Shown: positions 61,959-64,000 of the stretch, piece after piece
Layout: the number at the start of each line of letters is the position of its first letter
Numbering within the stretch: the first letter of the stretch is position 1
Assembly: GCF_003610805.1 (NCBI RefSeq)
Contig: NZ_RAPF01000005.1
Span: 1 to 64,000, forward strand
Reading direction: 5' to 3'
Length of the DNA: 64,000 nucleotides
Source: Altericroceibacterium spongiae
Lineage (GTDB): Bacteria > Pseudomonadota > Alphaproteobacteria > Sphingomonadales > Sphingomonadaceae
The notes under the pieces: generated by a model
The model's input: the letters and a program-made list of their open reading frames with translations, nothing else
The model's database searches: none
Told to the model about the DNA's origin: nothing
Program-made: the position numbers and the translations under genes

Positions 61959-61977
61959 CCAATTCCCCTTTATATAG

Positions 61978-62394
<417 letters not shown>

Positions 62395-62411
62395 AACTGA
62401 GGGGGAACAAT

Positions 62412-63797
62412 ATGATCCGCAAGTTAGCATATGGTGCGGGGGCCGTCGGGTCGCTTGCCACAGCCAGCGTTGCCTGGGCTCAGGACGCGGCGGAAGGCGC
62501 CGTCGCCGCAGGGACGCCGATTGCCGAAGCAACCGAAGTGGCCACCACCGCTGCCGCTGTTGCCAATCCCGGTAATAATGCCTGGATGATGACGGCAACC
62601 ATTCTGGTTCTGATGATGATCGTGCCGGGGTTGGCGCTCTTTTATGGCGGCCTCACCCGGTCTAAGAATATGCTGTCTACCATGACGCAGATCGGTGCAG
62701 CGGCAGCTCTCGCCATGCTGATCTGGGTGATGTGGGGCTATTCCATGGCATTTGGCCCGAACACTTCGGAAGGCTTTATCGGCAACTTCCTGAGCAGCGG
62801 GAGTCTTTTCCTGTCTTCGGTTACGCCGAGCAGCACGGCCGCGACTTTTTCTGATGAAGTCATTAGTGAATATGTCTTTGTCTGCTTCCAGATGACTTTT
62901 GCTGCGATTACCGCAGCGCTGGTTCTCGGGGCTACGGTCGAACGGATGAAATTTTCCGCTGTGATGGTGTTTGTCGCCATCTGGCTGACAATCGTCTATT
63001 TCCCGATAGCTCACATGGTTTGGGCTGGTGGCGGTCTGTTGTTCAAGATGGGCGCACTCGATTTTGCGGGCGGCACTGTGGTGCATATCAATGCCGGTGT
63101 TTCGGCACTGGTCGCTGCGATGATCCTCGGCAAACGTCAGGGTTACCCCGCAGAACCGATGCCTCCGCATTCGCTTACGCTTACCATGGTGGGTACCGGG
63201 CTCCTGTGGGTTGGCTGGTTCGGTTTCAACGCTGGTTCAGAACTTGAAGCCGATGGCACAGCCGGTCTTGCGATGATCAACACTTTCGTGGCGACCGCTG
63301 CGGCCGGTCTTGCATGGATGCTGGCGGAACGTCTCGCTGGCCACAAGGGTTCGGCTCTGGGCTTCTGTTCGGGCATCATCGCCGGTCTGGTCGCGGTAAC
63401 GCCGGCAGCCGGTAATTCCGGGCCTTTCGGAGCGATTGTCCTTGGTATTGTCGCTTCTGTAGTCTGCTACTTCATGGTTGCGAAGGTCAAACCGATGCTC
63501 GGCTATGACGACTCGCTCGATGCTTTCGGCATCCACGGCATTGGCGGCATTATTGGCGCGATCGGCACGGGTATCGTTTATCAGCCTTTCTTTGGCGGAC
63601 CGGGTGATGGCTCGACTGCGATGGGCGCTCAGGTGATGGTGCAGATCATTGCCGTGATTATCGCGATTGTCTGGGCTGCCGTTGGCACCACCATTGCGAT
63701 CTTCATCTCCAAGGCTCTGACAGGCCTGCGAGTTACGCCTCAGGTCGAACAGGAAGGTCTCGACATCGGCGAACATGGAGAACGCGCTTACAACTGA
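62412..63797 (+). CDS. amtB: ammonium transporter
   Basis: A 461-residue Amt channel with a signal peptide (ends about AWA-Q), eleven or so membrane helices and the twin pore histidines: VVHINAG near residue 222 and FGIHGIGG near 373. ATG 62412 has GGGGG upstream; GTG 62391 overlapping the glnB stop is the alternative. Confidence 0.96.
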   Translation: MIRKLAYGAGAVGSLATASVAWAQDAAEGAVAAGTPIAEATEVATTAAAVANPGNNAWMMTATILVLMMIVPGLALFYGGLTRSKNMLSTMTQIGAAAALAMLIWVMWGYSMAFGPNTSEGFIGNFLSSGSLFLSSVTPSSTAATFSDEVISEYVFVCFQMTFAAITAALVLGATVERMKFSAVMVFVAIWLTIVYFPIAHMVWAGGGLLFKMGALDFAGGTVVHINAGVSALVAAMILGKRQGYPAEPMPPHSLTLTMVGTGLLWVGWFGFNAGSELEADGTAGLAMINTFVATAAAGLAWMLAERLAGHKGSALGFCSGIIAGLVAVTPAAGNSGPFGAIVLGIVASVVCYFMVAKVKPMLGYDDSLDAFGIHGIGGIIGAIGTGIVYQPFFGGPGDGSTAMGAQVMVQIIAVIIAIVWAAVGTTIAIFISKALTGLRVTPQVEQEGLDIGEHGERAYN

Positions 63798-63880
63798 TCG
63801 CATAGTTTGGCGGTGATCGGGCTTTACCTCTCCACTCGATCACCGCCTCCAGATGTTCCTCCTGCGAACGTCAACTGAAT

Positions 63881-63911
63881 GGGCCGGAGCTGATTGCTCC
63901 GGCCCTTTTTT
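63881..63911 (+). terminator. rho-independent terminator of glnB-amtB
   Basis: GGGCCGGAGC (63881-63890) and GCTCCGGCCC (63896-63905) form a perfect stem with a five-base loop and six T behind. Confidence 0.92.
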
Positions 63912-63982
63912 ATGCGTTTTTCAGAAACGGTGACTTTCCCGGGCGAGACGGGTATTCAGAAGCTCAAATTTAAGGGGAAAGC

Positions 63983-64000
63983 ATGAAATTCGTCATTGCC
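63983..64000 (+). CDS. start of a gene, cut by the window edge
   Basis: An AAGGGGAAA Shine-Dalgarno leads to an ATG opening MKFVIA. These six residues resemble the first residues of a PII protein, but six residues cannot identify it. Confidence 0.5.

Overview
The window looks like chromosomal DNA of an alphaproteobacterium, most likely of the order Sphingomonadales. The pointers are a MipZ-type ParA ATPase followed by a J-domain protein and a phosphomannomutase, a Rieske/cytochrome b/cytochrome c1 operon, a TonB-ExbB-ExbD-ExbD locus, a DUF3035 lipoprotein beside lspA, and a GlnB-AmtB pair behind a sigma-54 promoter. The assignment comes from gene content read by eye, not from a search. I see no phage, insertion sequence, integrase or CRISPR array.

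Layout. 1-130: initiator tRNA-Met. 300-6550: accessory catabolic cluster, with a divergent MarR regulator, a palindromic candidate operator, then a carboxymuconolactone-decarboxylase-like protein, an M24 (pita-bread) protein with unusual active-site residues, a flavin monooxygenase very like 3-hydroxybenzoate 4-monooxygenase (MobA), a glyoxalase-fold protein and a metal-dependent amidohydrolase/lactonase. 6650-8090: a GH27 alpha-galactosidase-like enzyme behind a long palindrome that includes its ribosome binding site. 8136-13303: YbaK deacylase with DUF4186, ABC-F ATPase, OmpA lipoprotein, CNNM/CorC transporter. 13339-21546 (minus strand): a very compact run gpmA-purE-purK-folA-ribF-GNAT-ileS-lspA-DUF3035. 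21916-28600: tRNA-Thr, threonine aldolase, exporter, epimerase, aminopeptidase N, laccase-domain protein. 28803-34948: cytochrome bc1 operon, apt, cation/proton antiporter, OmpA lipoprotein. 34987-38622: tRNA-Gly, an HTH-RibB-RibX three-part fusion, a GntR/FCD regulator, panC. 38699-44569: mipZ, J protein, phosphomannomutase, arylamine N-acetyltransferase, DEXH helicase. 44745-47397 (minus): TonB energy-transduction operon. 47842-61897: lipoprotein, hom, glpX, prs, hisN-like phosphatase, rpmI-rplT, an AraC regulator, pheS-pheT, prfC and an endonuclease/exonuclease/phosphatase-family protein. 61935-end: nitrogen-control locus glnB-amtB and the first six codons of another gene.

Most of the window is housekeeping. 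The parts most likely to hold undescribed biology are the 0.3-6.5 kb aromatic cluster (a MobA-like hydroxylase whose neighbours do not form any classical protocatechuate pathway and include an M24 protein without the normal metal ligands), the HTH-RibB-RibX fusion, the DUF4186 protein translationally coupled to YbaK, and the RBS-occluding palindrome ahead of the GH27 gene.
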